NCBI RefSeq assembly: GCF_050948175.1
Contig: NW_027490091.1
Coordinates: 248,001 to 312,000, forward strand
Length of the DNA stretch: 64,000 nt
Origin: Xylocopa sonorina
Lineage: Eukaryota > Arthropoda > Insecta > Hymenoptera > Apidae
Direction: 5' to 3'
The position numbers were made by a program, and so were the translations under genes. The notes under the pieces are model-generated. The model ran no database searches and was not told where the DNA came from. It was given only the letters and a program-made list of their open reading frames with translations. Every line of letters starts with the position of its first letter. Positions within the stretch are counted from its first letter, which is position 1. Positions 28,501 to 38,691 of the stretch are shown one piece after another.

Positions 28501-29202
28501 CTTTTTGTTAAACAATTGTAAATAAACGAATTTTAATACTAGGTTGGAATTTTTTCCTTCAAACTATCGCCTATATACGAAATTTAACTCTCGGTGGGCA
28601 CTTTTTTCTTCAAACTACTGTCAATATTCAAATTTTATCTACTGGTTGATATCTTTTTGTCAAACATTCGTCAATAAACGAATTTTTAAACTAGGTTGTA
28701 ACTTTTTTCATCAAATTATCGCCTACATACGAAATTCAACTCTCGGTGGGAATTTTTTGGTCAAACTACCGTCAATGTACGAATTTTGACTCTCGGTGGG
28801 AACTTTTTTCTTCAAACTACTGTCAATACTCAAATTTTAACTATTGTTTGAGATCTTTTTGTTAAACAATTGCAAATAAACGAATTTTAATACTAGGTTG
28901 GAATTTTTTTCTTCAAACTATCACATATACGAAATTTAACTCTCGGCAGGAATTTTTTGGTCAAACTACCGTCAATGTACGAATTTTAACTCTCGGTGGG
29001 CACTTTTCTCTTCAACCTACTGTCAATATTCAGATTTTAAATATTGGTTGAGATCTTTTTGTTAAACAATTGTAAATAAACGAATTTTAATACCAGGTTG
29101 GAATTTTTTCCTTCAAACTATCGCCTATATACGAAATTTAACTCTCGGTGGGAATTTTTTGGTCAAGCTACCGTCAATGTACGAATTCTAACTCTCGGTG
29201 GG

Positions 29203-32200
29203 CACTTTTTTCTTCAAACTACTGTCAATATTCAAATTTTATCTATTGGTTGATATCTTTTTGTCAAACATTCGTCAATAAACGAATTTTTAAACTAGGT
29301 TGTAACTTTTTTCATCAAATTATCGCCTACATACGAAATTCAACTCTCGGTGGGAATTTTTTGGTCAAACTACCGTCAATGTACGAATTTTGACTCTCGG
29401 TGGGAACTTTTTTCTTCAAACTACTGTCAATACTCAAATTTTAACTATTGTTTGAGATCTTTTTGTTAAACAATTGCAAATAAACGAATTTTAATACTAG
29501 GTTGGAATTTTTTTCTTCAAACTATCGCATATACGAAATTTAACTCTCGGCAGGAATTTTTTGGTCAAGCTACCATCAATGTTCGAATTTTAACTCACGG
29601 TGGGCACTTTTTTCTTCAAACTACTGTCAATATTCAAATTTTATCTATTGGTTGATATCTTTTTGTCAAACATTCGTCAATAAACGAATTTTTAAACTAG
29701 GTTGTAACTTTTTTCATCAAATTATCGCCTACATGCGAAATTCAACTCTCGGTGGGAATTTTTTGGTCAAACTACCGTCAATGTACGAATTTTAACTCTC
29801 GGTGGGAACTTTTTTCTTCAAACTACTGTCAATACTCAAATTTTAACTATTGTTTGAGATCTTTTTGTTAAACAATTGTAAATAAACGAATTTTAATACT
29901 AGGTTGGAATTTTTTTCTTCAAACTATCGCATATACGAAATTTAACGCTCGGTAGGAATTTTTTGGTCAAGCTACCATCAATGTTCGAATTTTAACTCTC
30001 GGTGGGCACTTTTTTCTTCAAACTACTGTCAATATTCAGATTTTATCTATTGGTTGAAGTCTTTTTGTCGAACAATCGTCAATAAACGAATTTTCATACT
30101 AGGTTGGAATTTTTTTCTTCAAACTATTGCCTACATACGAAGTTCAACTCTCGGTGGGAATTTTTTGGTCAAACTACCGACAATGTACGAATTTTAACTC
30201 TCGGTGGGCACTTTTCTCTTCAAACTACTGTCAATATTCAGATTTTAAATATTGGTTGAAATCTTTTTGTCAAACAGTCGTCAATAAACGAATTTTTATA
30301 CTAGGTTGTAATTTTTTTCTACAAACTATCGCCTACATACGAAATTCAACTCTCGGTGGGAATTTTTTGGTCAAACTACCGTCAATGTACGAATTTTGAC
30401 TCTCGGTTGGAACTTTTTTCTTCAAACTACTGTCAATACTCAAATTTTAACTATTGTTTGAGATCTTTTTGTTAAACAATTGCAAATAAACGAATTTTAA
30501 TACTAGGTTGGAATTTTTTTCTTCAAACTATCACATATACGAAATTTAACTCTCGGCAGGAATTTTTTGGTCAAACTACCGTCAATGTACGAATTTTAAC
30601 TCTCGGTGGGCACTTTTCTCTTCAACCTACTGTCAATATTCAGATTTTAAATATTGGTTGAGATCTTTTTGTTAAACAATTGTAAATAAACGAATTTTAA
30701 TACTAGGTTGGAATTTTTTCCTTCAAACTATCGCCTATATACGAAATTTAACTCTCGGTGGGAATTTTTTGGTCAAGCTACCGTCAATGTACGAATTCTA
30801 ACTCTCGGTGGGCACTTTTTTCTTCAAACTACTGTCAATATTCAAATTTTATCTATTGGTTGATATCTTTTTGTCAAACATTCGTCAATAAACGAATTTT
30901 TAAACTAGGTTGTAACTTTTTTCATCAAATTATCGCCTACATACGAAATTCAACTCTCGGTGGGAATTTTTTGGTCAAACTACCGTCAATGTACGAATTT
31001 TGACTCTCGGTGGGAACTTTTTTCTTCAAACTACTGTCAATACTCAAATTTTAACTATTGTCTGAGATCTTTTTGTTAAACAATTGCAAATAAACGAATT
31101 TTAATACTAGGTTGGAATTTTTTTCTTCAAACTATCGCATATACGAAATTTAACTCTCGGCAGGAATTTTTTGGACAAGCTACCATCAATGTTCGAATTT
31201 TAACTCACGGTGGGCACTTTTTTCTTCAAACTACTGTCAATATTCAAATTTTATCTATTGGTTGATATCTTTTTGTCAAACATTCGTCAATAAACGAATT
31301 TTTAAACTAGGTTGTAACTTTTTTCATCAAATTATCGCCTACATGCGAAATTCAACTCTCGGTGGGAATTTTTTGGTGAAACTACCGTCAATGTACGAAT
31401 TTTAACTCTCGGTGGGAACTTTTTTCTTCAAACTACTGTCAATACTCAAATTTTAACTATTGTTTGAGATCTTTTTGTTAAATAATTGTAAATAAACGAA
31501 TTTTAATACTAGGTTGGAATTTTTTTCTTCAAACTATCGCATATACGAAATTTAACTCTCGGCAGGAATTTTTTGGACAAGCTACCATCAATGTTCGAAT
31601 TTTAACTCACGGTGGGCACTTTTTTCTTCAAACTACTGTCAATATTCAAATTTTATCTATTGGTTGATATCTTTTTGTCAAACATTCGTCAATAAACGAA
31701 TTTTTAAACTAGGTTGTAACTTTTTTCATCAAATTATCGCCTACATGCGAAATTCAACTCTCGGTGGGAATTTTTTGGTCAAACTACCGTCAATGTACGA
31801 ATTTTAACTCTCGGTGGGAACTTTTTTCTTCAAACTACTGTCAATACTCAAATTTTAACTATTGTTTGAGATCTTTTTGTTAAATAATTGTAAATAAACG
31901 AATTTTAATACTAGGTTGGAATTTTTTTCTTCAAACTATCGCATATACGAAATTTAACTCTCGGCAGGAATTTTTTGGTCAAGCTACCATCAATGTTCGA
32001 ATTTTAACTCACGGTGGGCACTTTTTTCTTCAAACTACTGTCAATATTCAAATTTTATCTATTGGTTGATATCTTTTTGTCAAACATTCGTCAATAAACG
32101 AATTTTTAAACTAGGTTGTAACTTTTTTCATCAAATTATCGCCTACATGCGAAATTCAACTCTCGGTGGGAATTTTTTGGTCAAACTACCGTCAATGTAC

Positions 32201-35200
32201 GAATTTTAACTCTCGGTGGGCACTTTTCTCTTCAAACTACTGTCAATATTCAGATTTTAAATATTGGTTGAAATCTTTTTGTCAAACAGTCGTCAATAAA
32301 CGAATTTTTATACTAGGTTGTAATTTTTTTCTACAAACTATCGCCTACATACGAAATTCAACTCTCGGTGGGAATTTTTTGGTCAAACTACCGTCAATGT
32401 ACGAATTTTGACTCTCGGTGGGAACTTTTTTCTTCAAACTACTGTCAATACTCAAATTTTAACTATTGTTTGAGATCTTTTTGTTAAACAATTGCAAATA
32501 AACGAATTTTAATACTAGGTTGGAATTTTTTTCTTCAAACTATCGCATATACGAAATTTAACTCTCGGTAGGAATTTTTTGGTCAAGCTACCATCAATGT
32601 TCAAATTTTAACTTTCGGTGGGCACTTTTTTCTTCAAACTACTGTCAATATTCATATTTTAACTATTGGTTGAAATCTTTTTGTCAACAATCGTCAATAG
32701 ACGAATTTTAATACTAGGTTGGAATTTTTTCCTTCAAACTATCGCCTATATACGAAATTTAACTCTTGGTGGGAATTTTTTGGTCAAGCTACCGTCAATG
32801 TACGAATTTTAACCCTCGGTGGGTACTTTTTTCTTCAAACTACTGTCAATATTCAAATTTTATCTATTGGTTGATATCTTTTTGTCAAACATTCGTCAAT
32901 AAACGAATTTTTAAACTAGGTTGTAACTTTTTTCATCAAATTATCGCCTACATACGAAATTCAACTCCCGGTGGGAATTTTTTGGTCAAACTACCGTCAA
33001 TGTACGAATTTTGACTCTCGGTGGGAACTTTTTTCTTCAAACTACTGTCAATACTCAAATTTTAACTATTGTTTGAGATCTTCTTGTTAAACAATTGCAA
33101 ATAAACGAATTTTAATACTAGGTTGGAATTTTTTTCTTCAAACTATCGCATATACGAAATTTAACTCTCGGCAGGAATTTTTTGGTCAAGCTACCATCAA
33201 TGTTCGAATTTTAACTCACGGTGGGCACTTTTTTCTTCAAACTACTGTCAATATTCAAATTTTATCTATTGGTTGATATCTTTTTGTCAAACATTCGTCA
33301 ATAAACGAATTTTTAAACTAGGTTGTAACTTTTTTCATCAAATTATCGCCTACATACGAAATTCAACTCTCGGTGGGAATTTTTTGGTCAAACTACCGTC
33401 AATGTACGAATTTTGACTCTCGGTGGGAACTTTTTTCTTCAAACTACTGTCAATACTCAAATTTTAACTATTGTTTGAGATCTTTTTGTTAAACAATTGC
33501 AAATAAACGAATTTTAATACTAGGTTGGAATTTTTTTCTTCAAACTATCGCATATACGAAATTTAACTCTCGGTAGGAATTTTTTGGTCAAGCTACCAAC
33601 AATGTTCAAATTTTAACTTTCGGTGGGCACTTTTTTCTTCAAACTACTGTCAATATTCATATTTTAAATATTGGTTGAAATCTTTTTGTCAACAATCGTC
33701 AATAGACGAATTTTAATACTAGGTTGGAATTTTTTCCTTCAAACTATCGCCTATATACGAAATTTAACTCTCGGTGGGAATTTTTTGGTCAAGCTACCGT
33801 CAATGTACGAATTTTAACCCTCGGTGGGCACTTTTTTCTTCAAACTACTGTCAATATTCAAATTTTATCTATTGGTTGATATCTTTTTGTCAAACATTCG
33901 TCAATAAACGAATTTTTAAACTAGGTTGTAACTTTTTTCATCAAATTATCGCCTACATACGAAATTCAACTCACGGTGGGAATTTTTTGGTCAAACTACC
34001 GTCAATGTACGAATTTTGACTCTCGGTGGGAACTTTTTTCTTCAAACTACTGTCAATACTCAAATTTTAACTATTGTTTGAGATCTTCTTGTTAAACAAT
34101 TGCAAATAAACGAATTTTAATACTAGGTTGGAATTTTTTACTTCAAACTATCGCATATACGAAATTTAACTCTCGGCAGGAATTTTTTGGTCAAGCTACC
34201 ATCAATGTTCGAATTTTAACTCACGGTGGGCACTTTTTTCTTCAAACTACTGTCAATATTCAAATTTTATCTACTGGTTGATATCTTTTTGTCAAACATT
34301 CGTCAATAAACGAATTTTTAAACTAGGTTGTAACTTTTTTCATCAAATTATCGCCTACATACGAAATTCAACTCTCGGTGGGAATTTTTTGGTCAAACTA
34401 CCGTCAATGTACGAATTTTGACTCTCGGTGGGAACTTTTTTCTTCAAACTACTGTCAATACTCAAATTTTAACTATTGTTTGAGATCTTTTTGTTAAACA
34501 ATTGCAAATAAACGAATTTTAATACTAGGTTGGAATTTTTTTCTTCAAACTATCACATATACGAAATTTAACTCTCGGCAGGAATTTTTTGGTCAAACTA
34601 CCGTCAATGTACGAATTTTAAGTCTCGGTGGGCACTTTTCTCTTCAACCTACTGTCAATATTCAGATTTTAAATATTGGTTGAGATCTTTTTGTTAAACA
34701 ATTGTAAATAAACGAATTTTAATACTAGGTTGGAATTTTTTCCTTCAAACTATCGCCTATATACGAAATTTAACTCTCGGTGGGCACTTTTTTCTTCAAA
34801 CTACTGTCAATATTCAAATTTTATCTACTGGTTGATATCTTTTTGTCAAACATTCGTCAATAAACGAATTTTTAAACTAGGTTGTAACTTTTTTCATCAA
34901 ATTATCGCCTACATACGAAATTCAACTCTCGGTGGGAATTTTTTGGTCAAACTACCGTCAATGTACGAATTTTGACTCTCGGTGGGAACTTTTTTCTTCA
35001 AACTACTGTCAATACTCAAATTTTAACTATTGTTTGAGATCTTTTTGTTAAACAATTGCAAATAAACGAATTTTAATACTAGGTTGGAATTTTTTTCTTC
35101 AAACTATCGCATATACGAAATTTAACTCTCGGCAGGAATTTTTTGGTCAAGCTACCATCAATGTTCGAATTTTAACTCACGGTGGGCACTTTTTTCTTCA

Positions 35201-35508
35201 AACTACTGTCAATATTCAAATTTTATCTATTGGTTGATATCTTTTTGTCAAACATTCGTCAATAAACGAATTTTTAAACTAGGTTGTAACTTTTTTCATC
35301 AAATTATCGCCTACATACGAAATTCAACTCTCGGTGGGAATTTTTTGGTCAAACTACCGTCAATGTACGAATTTTGACTCTCGGTGGGAACTTTTTTCTT
35401 CAAACTACTGTCAATACTCAAATTTTAACTATTGTTTGAGATCTTTTTGTTAAACAATTGCAAATAAACGAATTTTAATACTAGGTTGGAATTTTTTTCT
35501 TCAAACTA
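29203..35508. repeat. Higher-order block, copy lacking the retrotransposon
   Basis: About 6.3 kb of satellite matches 35187-35784 joined to 42256-47963. Shared rare variants at an offset of 12455 bp from the right part include ggttggaac (about 30406 and 42861), ttggtgaaac (about 31374 and 43829), aactcttgg (about 32761 and 45216), aactcccgg (about 32964 and 45419) and taagtctcgg (about 34619 and 47074). Subtracting the element (6466 bp) and one 5-bp target-site copy gives an ancestral offset of 5984 bp. Bases 29796-29800 are the unoccupied equivalent of the insertion site. Confidence 0.85.
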
Positions 35509-35779
35509 TCGCATATACGAAATTTAACTCTCGGCAGGAATTTTTTGGTCAAGCTACCATCAATGTTCGAATTTTAACTCACGGTGGGCACTTTTTTCTT
35601 CAAACTACTGTCAATATTCAAATTTTATCTATTGGTTGATATCTTTTTGTCAAACATTCGTCAATAAACGAATTTTTAAACTAGGTTGTAACTTTTTTCA
35701 TCAAATTATCGCCTACATGCGAAATTCAACTCTCGGTGGGAATTTTTTGGTCAAACTACCGTCAATGTACGAATTTTAA

Positions 35780-35784
35780 CTCTC
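35780..35784. repeat. Target-site duplication, left copy (ctctc)
   Basis: ctctc directly precedes the TGTT start of the left LTR and recurs at 42251-42255 after the right LTR. Removing the element and one copy restores a normal satellite join (ttttaactctc followed by ggtgggaac). Five bp is a usual length for BEL/Pao integration. Confidence 0.95.
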
Positions 35785-35788
35785 TGTT

Positions 35789-35805
35789 CCGTGGCACACC
35801 CACGG
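35789..35805. repeat. Perfect 6-bp inverted repeat just inside the LTR start
   Basis: ccgtgg, a five-base loop cacac, and ccacgg begin 4 bases inside the LTR; the second copy is at 41004-41020. It could form a small hairpin or be a dyad binding site, possibly for integrase or a host factor. Only the symmetry is seen; the role is unknown. Confidence 0.6.
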
Positions 35806-36078
35806 GTCTTAGGCTATTTTCCAGACCCCTCTTCTCTGGCCCATCAGTTCCGTCTGTCATGCATGTTTCCAATCTGCCATTGTCAACCACGGGCATAAAT
35901 TCTACCCAAGAGTTCGGCAGGGACCTCAGTCCCCATCTGGAAACATCCAGCTAGCGTTCTGGCATCTACGAACCTCAATGACTACCTTCGAAAGGCAGTT
36001 CATTTATGCTAGCATTCATTGTCTGACTTTGAATTTATGGCCGCAACAGACGAAGGCCCACTTAGTCCGCATTCGGAC

Positions 36079-36084
36079 TATAAA
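36079..36084 (+). promoter_or_regulatory. Candidate TATA box in the 5' LTR
   Basis: TATAAA occurs in gactataaacag, about 295 bp into the LTR (3' LTR copy at 41294-41299). Transcription would be expected to start some 25-30 bp downstream. A separate initiator-like TCAGTT lies at 36334-36339, so the true start cannot be chosen from sequence alone. Confidence 0.35.
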
Positions 36085-36766
36085 CAGAAACTCCAAACTC
36101 CGAAGAAACCAGACTGCGCCCCTTGACAATGTCATTTTGTCGACACATGCCTGACAGGACGTGGAATTCATGGCCACTTTCTCCGTCTTGGAGCACACCT
36201 CCCAAAAGACCACGGACATTCCTTATAGGTTACTGTCCGCAATAGCCACCCCCTAACAGGACTCACATAGTCCAATTAGAAGAAAGATCTTCCCTCTCCA
36301 AGATTAGAAGCTTGCGAGATTTTCCAAATGAAATCAGTTGAACTTCAGCATCGCGCCTGAACGTTCATCTTCGAACCGAACCTTCCTTCAAACGAACCAT
36401 CCACCAACTTATCATTAGCGATCGGCAGAAAACCTAGTCGAGGAGGAAAGCACTATCCAGGAGTCGGGCTCTTTCAGCTTGATTGTCTTGCTACAGCACA
36501 CAATCCCTGAAAACCCACCCCAAAACCAGAATTGATCCCCACAGTGGACAATCTCTGGGTCAGCGTTAGTCTCTCGAATACGGCCGTCTGACATTATCGC
36601 CATGCCGTGAGAGCAGGAGTTACTCCTCACGAGACGTGTGGCAAGTACGGTCGGAAGCCCTGCCTTCACCACCAACGACCTGAGCCCCTCAGCCGCGCCA
36701 AAGAGCACCGCTTGCAGTGGACCGACTAGAATTTTCATCCAATCGCTTATTTACACATCGGTCTCA

Positions 36767-36831
36767 ACAGTCGGAGGCACCGAGCAGAGCCTTACAACCT
36801 CTGTTGGCCAGTTTACCTGGTCGCTGTTGAA
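36767..36831 (+). repeat. Direct repeat inside the LTR, copy 1
   Basis: A segment of about 65 bp starting acagtcggaggcaccgagca and ending gctgttgaa is repeated at 36939-37002 with a one-base length difference and a few substitutions (for example ctgttggcc against ctgctggcc). The 3' LTR has the same pair at 41982-42046 and 42154-42217. The copies lie on either side of the AATAAA signal. Confidence 0.85.
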
Positions 36832-36835
36832 CCTC

Positions 36836-36841
36836 AATAAA
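36836..36841 (+). promoter_or_regulatory. Candidate polyadenylation signal AATAAA in the LTR
   Basis: AATAAA lies in cctcaataaaacacc, about 195 bp before the LTR end, with the equivalent in the 3' LTR at 42051-42056. In the 3' copy it would direct cleavage of the element's transcript and so mark the R/U5 boundary a few tens of bases downstream. This is position and motif evidence only. Confidence 0.45.
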
Positions 36842-36938
36842 ACACCAGTTACTACCATCTATCCATCATCAGGTTCAGGCCTGAAACCCTCATAACACTC
36901 CTATCTCCGTAAAAAGACGTAGGAGCGCCCGTGACAAA

Positions 36939-37002
36939 ACAGTCGGAGGCACCGAGCAGAGCCTTACAACCTCTGCTGGCCAGTTCTCTGGCCGCTGTTG
37001 AA
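36939..37002 (+). repeat. Direct repeat inside the LTR, copy 2
   Basis: This is the second copy of the 65-bp repeat, close to the LTR 3' end and thus within the predicted U5. It is 64 bp and lacks one base relative to copy 1. The spacing between copy starts is 172 bp. Confidence 0.85.
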
Positions 37003-37035
37003 TCACGAGCTTCGCGTAACGACTAACGCGAAACA

Positions 37036-37308
37036 TTTTTGGTCCTTCGAGCCGGATTCTCAGCGACCTACGGGTTAAGTACAGTGCGAAATATCGAGTG
37101 AAGGTGCATGTGCATTCGGATTTACAGTGCAATCTGGATTAAACTTGTGTGTGACAGCCGCATCCGTGATTCAGCATCGCATCAAGACTAAGGCAGCACG
37201 CCAAGGATAGAGAGCAGCATACGATAATTCACCACCACGAGAATACGTCCACCAAGGTAAGCTCGTTTTGTGTTCGCCAAGTCCACTTCTCGATCAGCCA
37301 ATATCACA
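37036..37308 (+). other. 5' leader of the retrotransposon
   Basis: This untranslated stretch lies between the LTR and the first gag ATG and contains the primer-binding site. A good splice-donor match (AAG followed by GTAAGC, with GT at 37257-37258) lies 51 bases before the ATG. The packaging signal, if any, would be expected here, but I see no diagnostic structure. Confidence 0.7.
37040..37057 (+). promoter_or_regulatory. Primer-binding site, tRNA-Tyr type
   Basis: tggtccttcgagccggat starts 4 bases after the LTR end. Its reverse complement ends CGAAGGACCA, which fits the 3' end of insect tRNA-Tyr (acceptor stem CCTTCGA...TCGAAGGA plus CCA) as I remember it. The primer tRNA would start minus-strand DNA synthesis here. 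The TGG start and position are firm; the tRNA identity is from memory. Confidence 0.85.
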
Positions 37309-38685
37309 ATGGCAAAATCATCCGAAGGCTCCTCCAGCCATTCCGCTCCACACGGCACCAGCCTCAGTACCTTGCGACGTAAACGCGGCAACATAGTAGG
37401 GCACATCACCGCGTTCTCGAAATTATTAGACAACGCGAAACAGTCCGATCGCCGCGATCTAGGTCTAATTCGGGCACACTTAGATAGCCTACACCAAATC
37501 TGGGATCGCTTCGACGCGATCCAACTTGAAATCGAAGAAGCCGATAGTGGCGAGGAACCGCGTCGCTTCGAGATTCACGGAGATTACATGACGGTGGTCG
37601 CACGAGCGAACGCATTCATCGAGGGAGACCGTCCAAGAGCTCCGCTACGGCACCATCCTTCGAACTCCTCCACGGCCACCACCGCTGCGCCGATGGCTAT
37701 CAAACTCCCCGAGATGCGTTTACCGACTTTCGACGGAACAATCGAAAACTGGACATCATACTTCGAAGCCTTCTCATCGATGATTGACGAAAACGATGAC
37801 TTATCACCAGTACAGAAATTTCAATATCTACGGTCCACACTCACCGGCCGGGCAGCCGCCTGTATCGAATCATTAAGCATTACCGAGTCAGGCTACGCGG
37901 ATGCAATAGAACTGCTCAAGGAAAAGTTCTATTGCAGACGCAAAATTCTGCTAAAACATTGTCATGCGATCCATAACATAGCTCCTCTGGCACGGGATAC
38001 GCCAGAAGCCTTAGGCAACCTCGTCGACACCGTGCGTCAACACCTACGTTCACTGAAGAATCTGGGGGTCGACATTTCGTCATGGGACAGCATGATCATC
38101 TCTCTCATATTGGCAAAGATCAGTACCGACACAGCGTGGCATTGGGAGCTTTCTTTAAAGGACAAGCAAATGCCGGCGTACTCCCATTTGCTCGACTTTT
38201 TAGAAAAAAGGGCAAACTGCGGACCTGCGAGCCATAAACCACCTGTTCAGCCAATAGGACACTCCAGCCGCGGCACATCAGGAAGGGTTAACAACAACAA
38301 GCGCGGTCTACAAGGCCATGCATTCGTAACCTCGACCCATCCCGAGGAAACACATACTTCCCGCGAACAAATCAGGGGAAGCGGAACACCCACGACTTCA
38401 AGGTGTCCATTCTGCCGTAATCTACACGGAATATGGCAATGTCAAAGGTTTCGTACCCTGTCAGTGGAAGGTCGCGTGAAGGCAATAAAAGGGGCCGCAT
38501 TGTGCACGAATTGTCTGGGGCCCGGTCACCAGTCAGATACGTGCAATAGAGGAACATGCCGCAGATGCAATCGGCACCATCACACACTATTACATCAAGA
38601 AAAACAGGTTCATGATCGGGCAACCACTTCTGCAGCGAAACGACCCAGAATTTCACCAGCCCCGCAAGTGGAAAATGACAAATGA
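37309..38685 (+). CDS. gag: Gag polyprotein of BEL/Pao element (458 aa)
   Basis: This is the structural protein that forms the virus-like particle and packages the element RNA. The start is the first ATG (37309); the frame is open 13 codons further upstream from a GTG, which a eukaryotic element would not normally use. Residues about 20-80 are charged and probably helical. About 138-300 resemble DUF1759, the Gag-type region of BEL/Pao proteins, with the hallmark LPTFDG followed by W and F residues. The C-terminal part has zinc knuckles: CX2CX3HX4C at 366-378, a canonical CX2CX4HX4C at 399-412, and a Cys/His-rich CRRC...HHH segment at 417-429, presumably RNA-binding. The protein ends at TGA (38683-38685), and the following frame continues into protease without a shift. 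I see no damage within it. Most BEL/Pao elements encode Gag and Pol as one polyprotein, so the stop is notable. Confidence 0.92.
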   Translation: MAKSSEGSSSHSAPHGTSLSTLRRKRGNIVGHITAFSKLLDNAKQSDRRDLGLIRAHLDSLHQIWDRFDAIQLEIEEADSGEEPRRFEIHGDYMTVVARANAFIEGDRPRAPLRHHPSNSSTATTAAPMAIKLPEMRLPTFDGTIENWTSYFEAFSSMIDENDDLSPVQKFQYLRSTLTGRAAACIESLSITESGYADAIELLKEKFYCRRKILLKHCHAIHNIAPLARDTPEALGNLVDTVRQHLRSLKNLGVDISSWDSMIISLILAKISTDTAWHWELSLKDKQMPAYSHLLDFLEKRANCGPASHKPPVQPIGHSSRGTSGRVNNNKRGLQGHAFVTSTHPEETHTSREQIRGSGTPTTSRCPFCRNLHGIWQCQRFRTLSVEGRVKAIKGAALCTNCLGPGHQSDTCNRGTCRRCNRHHHTLLHQEKQVHDRATTSAAKRPRISPAPQVENDK

Positions 38686-38691
38686 CAATCA
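38683..38691 (+). promoter_or_regulatory. In-frame TGA with CARYYA context: possible stop-codon readthrough site
   Basis: The gag stop TGA is followed by CAA TCA, which fits CAR-YYA, the six-base context that promotes readthrough in tobacco mosaic virus-type signals. The downstream frame is the same as gag and runs open into the DTGA protease. The alternative is a simple nonsense mutation in a formerly continuous gag-pol frame. The match is seen directly; the function is inference. Confidence 0.45.

Larger units (their letters stand above)
1..35784. repeat. Satellite DNA array, left part (about 201-bp monomers built from 50-bp subunits)
   Basis: This whole stretch is tandem satellite with no unrelated DNA that I could see. 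Each subunit of about 50 bp has a T-run near its start, a middle resembling gtcaata, then cgaatttt, and it usually ends in ctctcggt or ctaggt. Four subunit types alternate (A starts gggcac or gggaac, B starts tgatatc or tgagatc, C starts tgtaac or tggaat, D starts gggaat or aggaat) and give monomers near 201 bp. All copies share one orientation. Neighbouring monomers differ clearly while monomers several units apart match, which is higher-order repeat organisation. G+C is about one third (65 of 202 in one monomer counted by hand). The array is cut by the window start and stops at the retrotransposon. A centromeric or pericentromeric location is plausible but not shown by the sequence. Confidence 0.97.
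35785..37035 (+). repeat. 5' long terminal repeat (1251 bp)
   Basis: It starts TGTTCC and ends GAAACA, with the short TG...CA inverted ends typical of LTRs. The copy at 41000-42250 lies exactly 5215 bp away and I saw no difference between them. It should carry the promoter and transcript start (U3/R); candidate TATA and AATAAA signals are listed separately. LTRs over 1 kb are on the long side but known in BEL/Pao. Short reading frames inside it on both strands have no family resemblance and are not called as genes. Confidence 0.96.

Noticed and set aside
233..35019. Dozens of near-identical 60-90-codon open frames on the + strand of the satellite (and again in 42582-63422)
   Set aside because: They are translations of the satellite itself. 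They begin at GTG, TTG or similar rather than ATG, recur with every monomer and resemble no family; openness follows from the repeat sequence.
35736..35954. 72-codon frame crossing from satellite into the 5' LTR
   Set aside because: It spans the insertion boundary, so it is a chance fusion of repeat and LTR, with no ATG at its start.
36016..36738. Antisense and sense frames of 67-107 codons inside the LTR (repeated at 41231-42110)
   Set aside because: No recognisable domain, positioned in the regulatory LTR, and present twice only because the LTR is duplicated.
37270..37308. Gag start at the upstream GTG (13 extra codons)
   Set aside because: Eukaryotic translation would use the first ATG at 37309; the GTG extension has no conserved motif.
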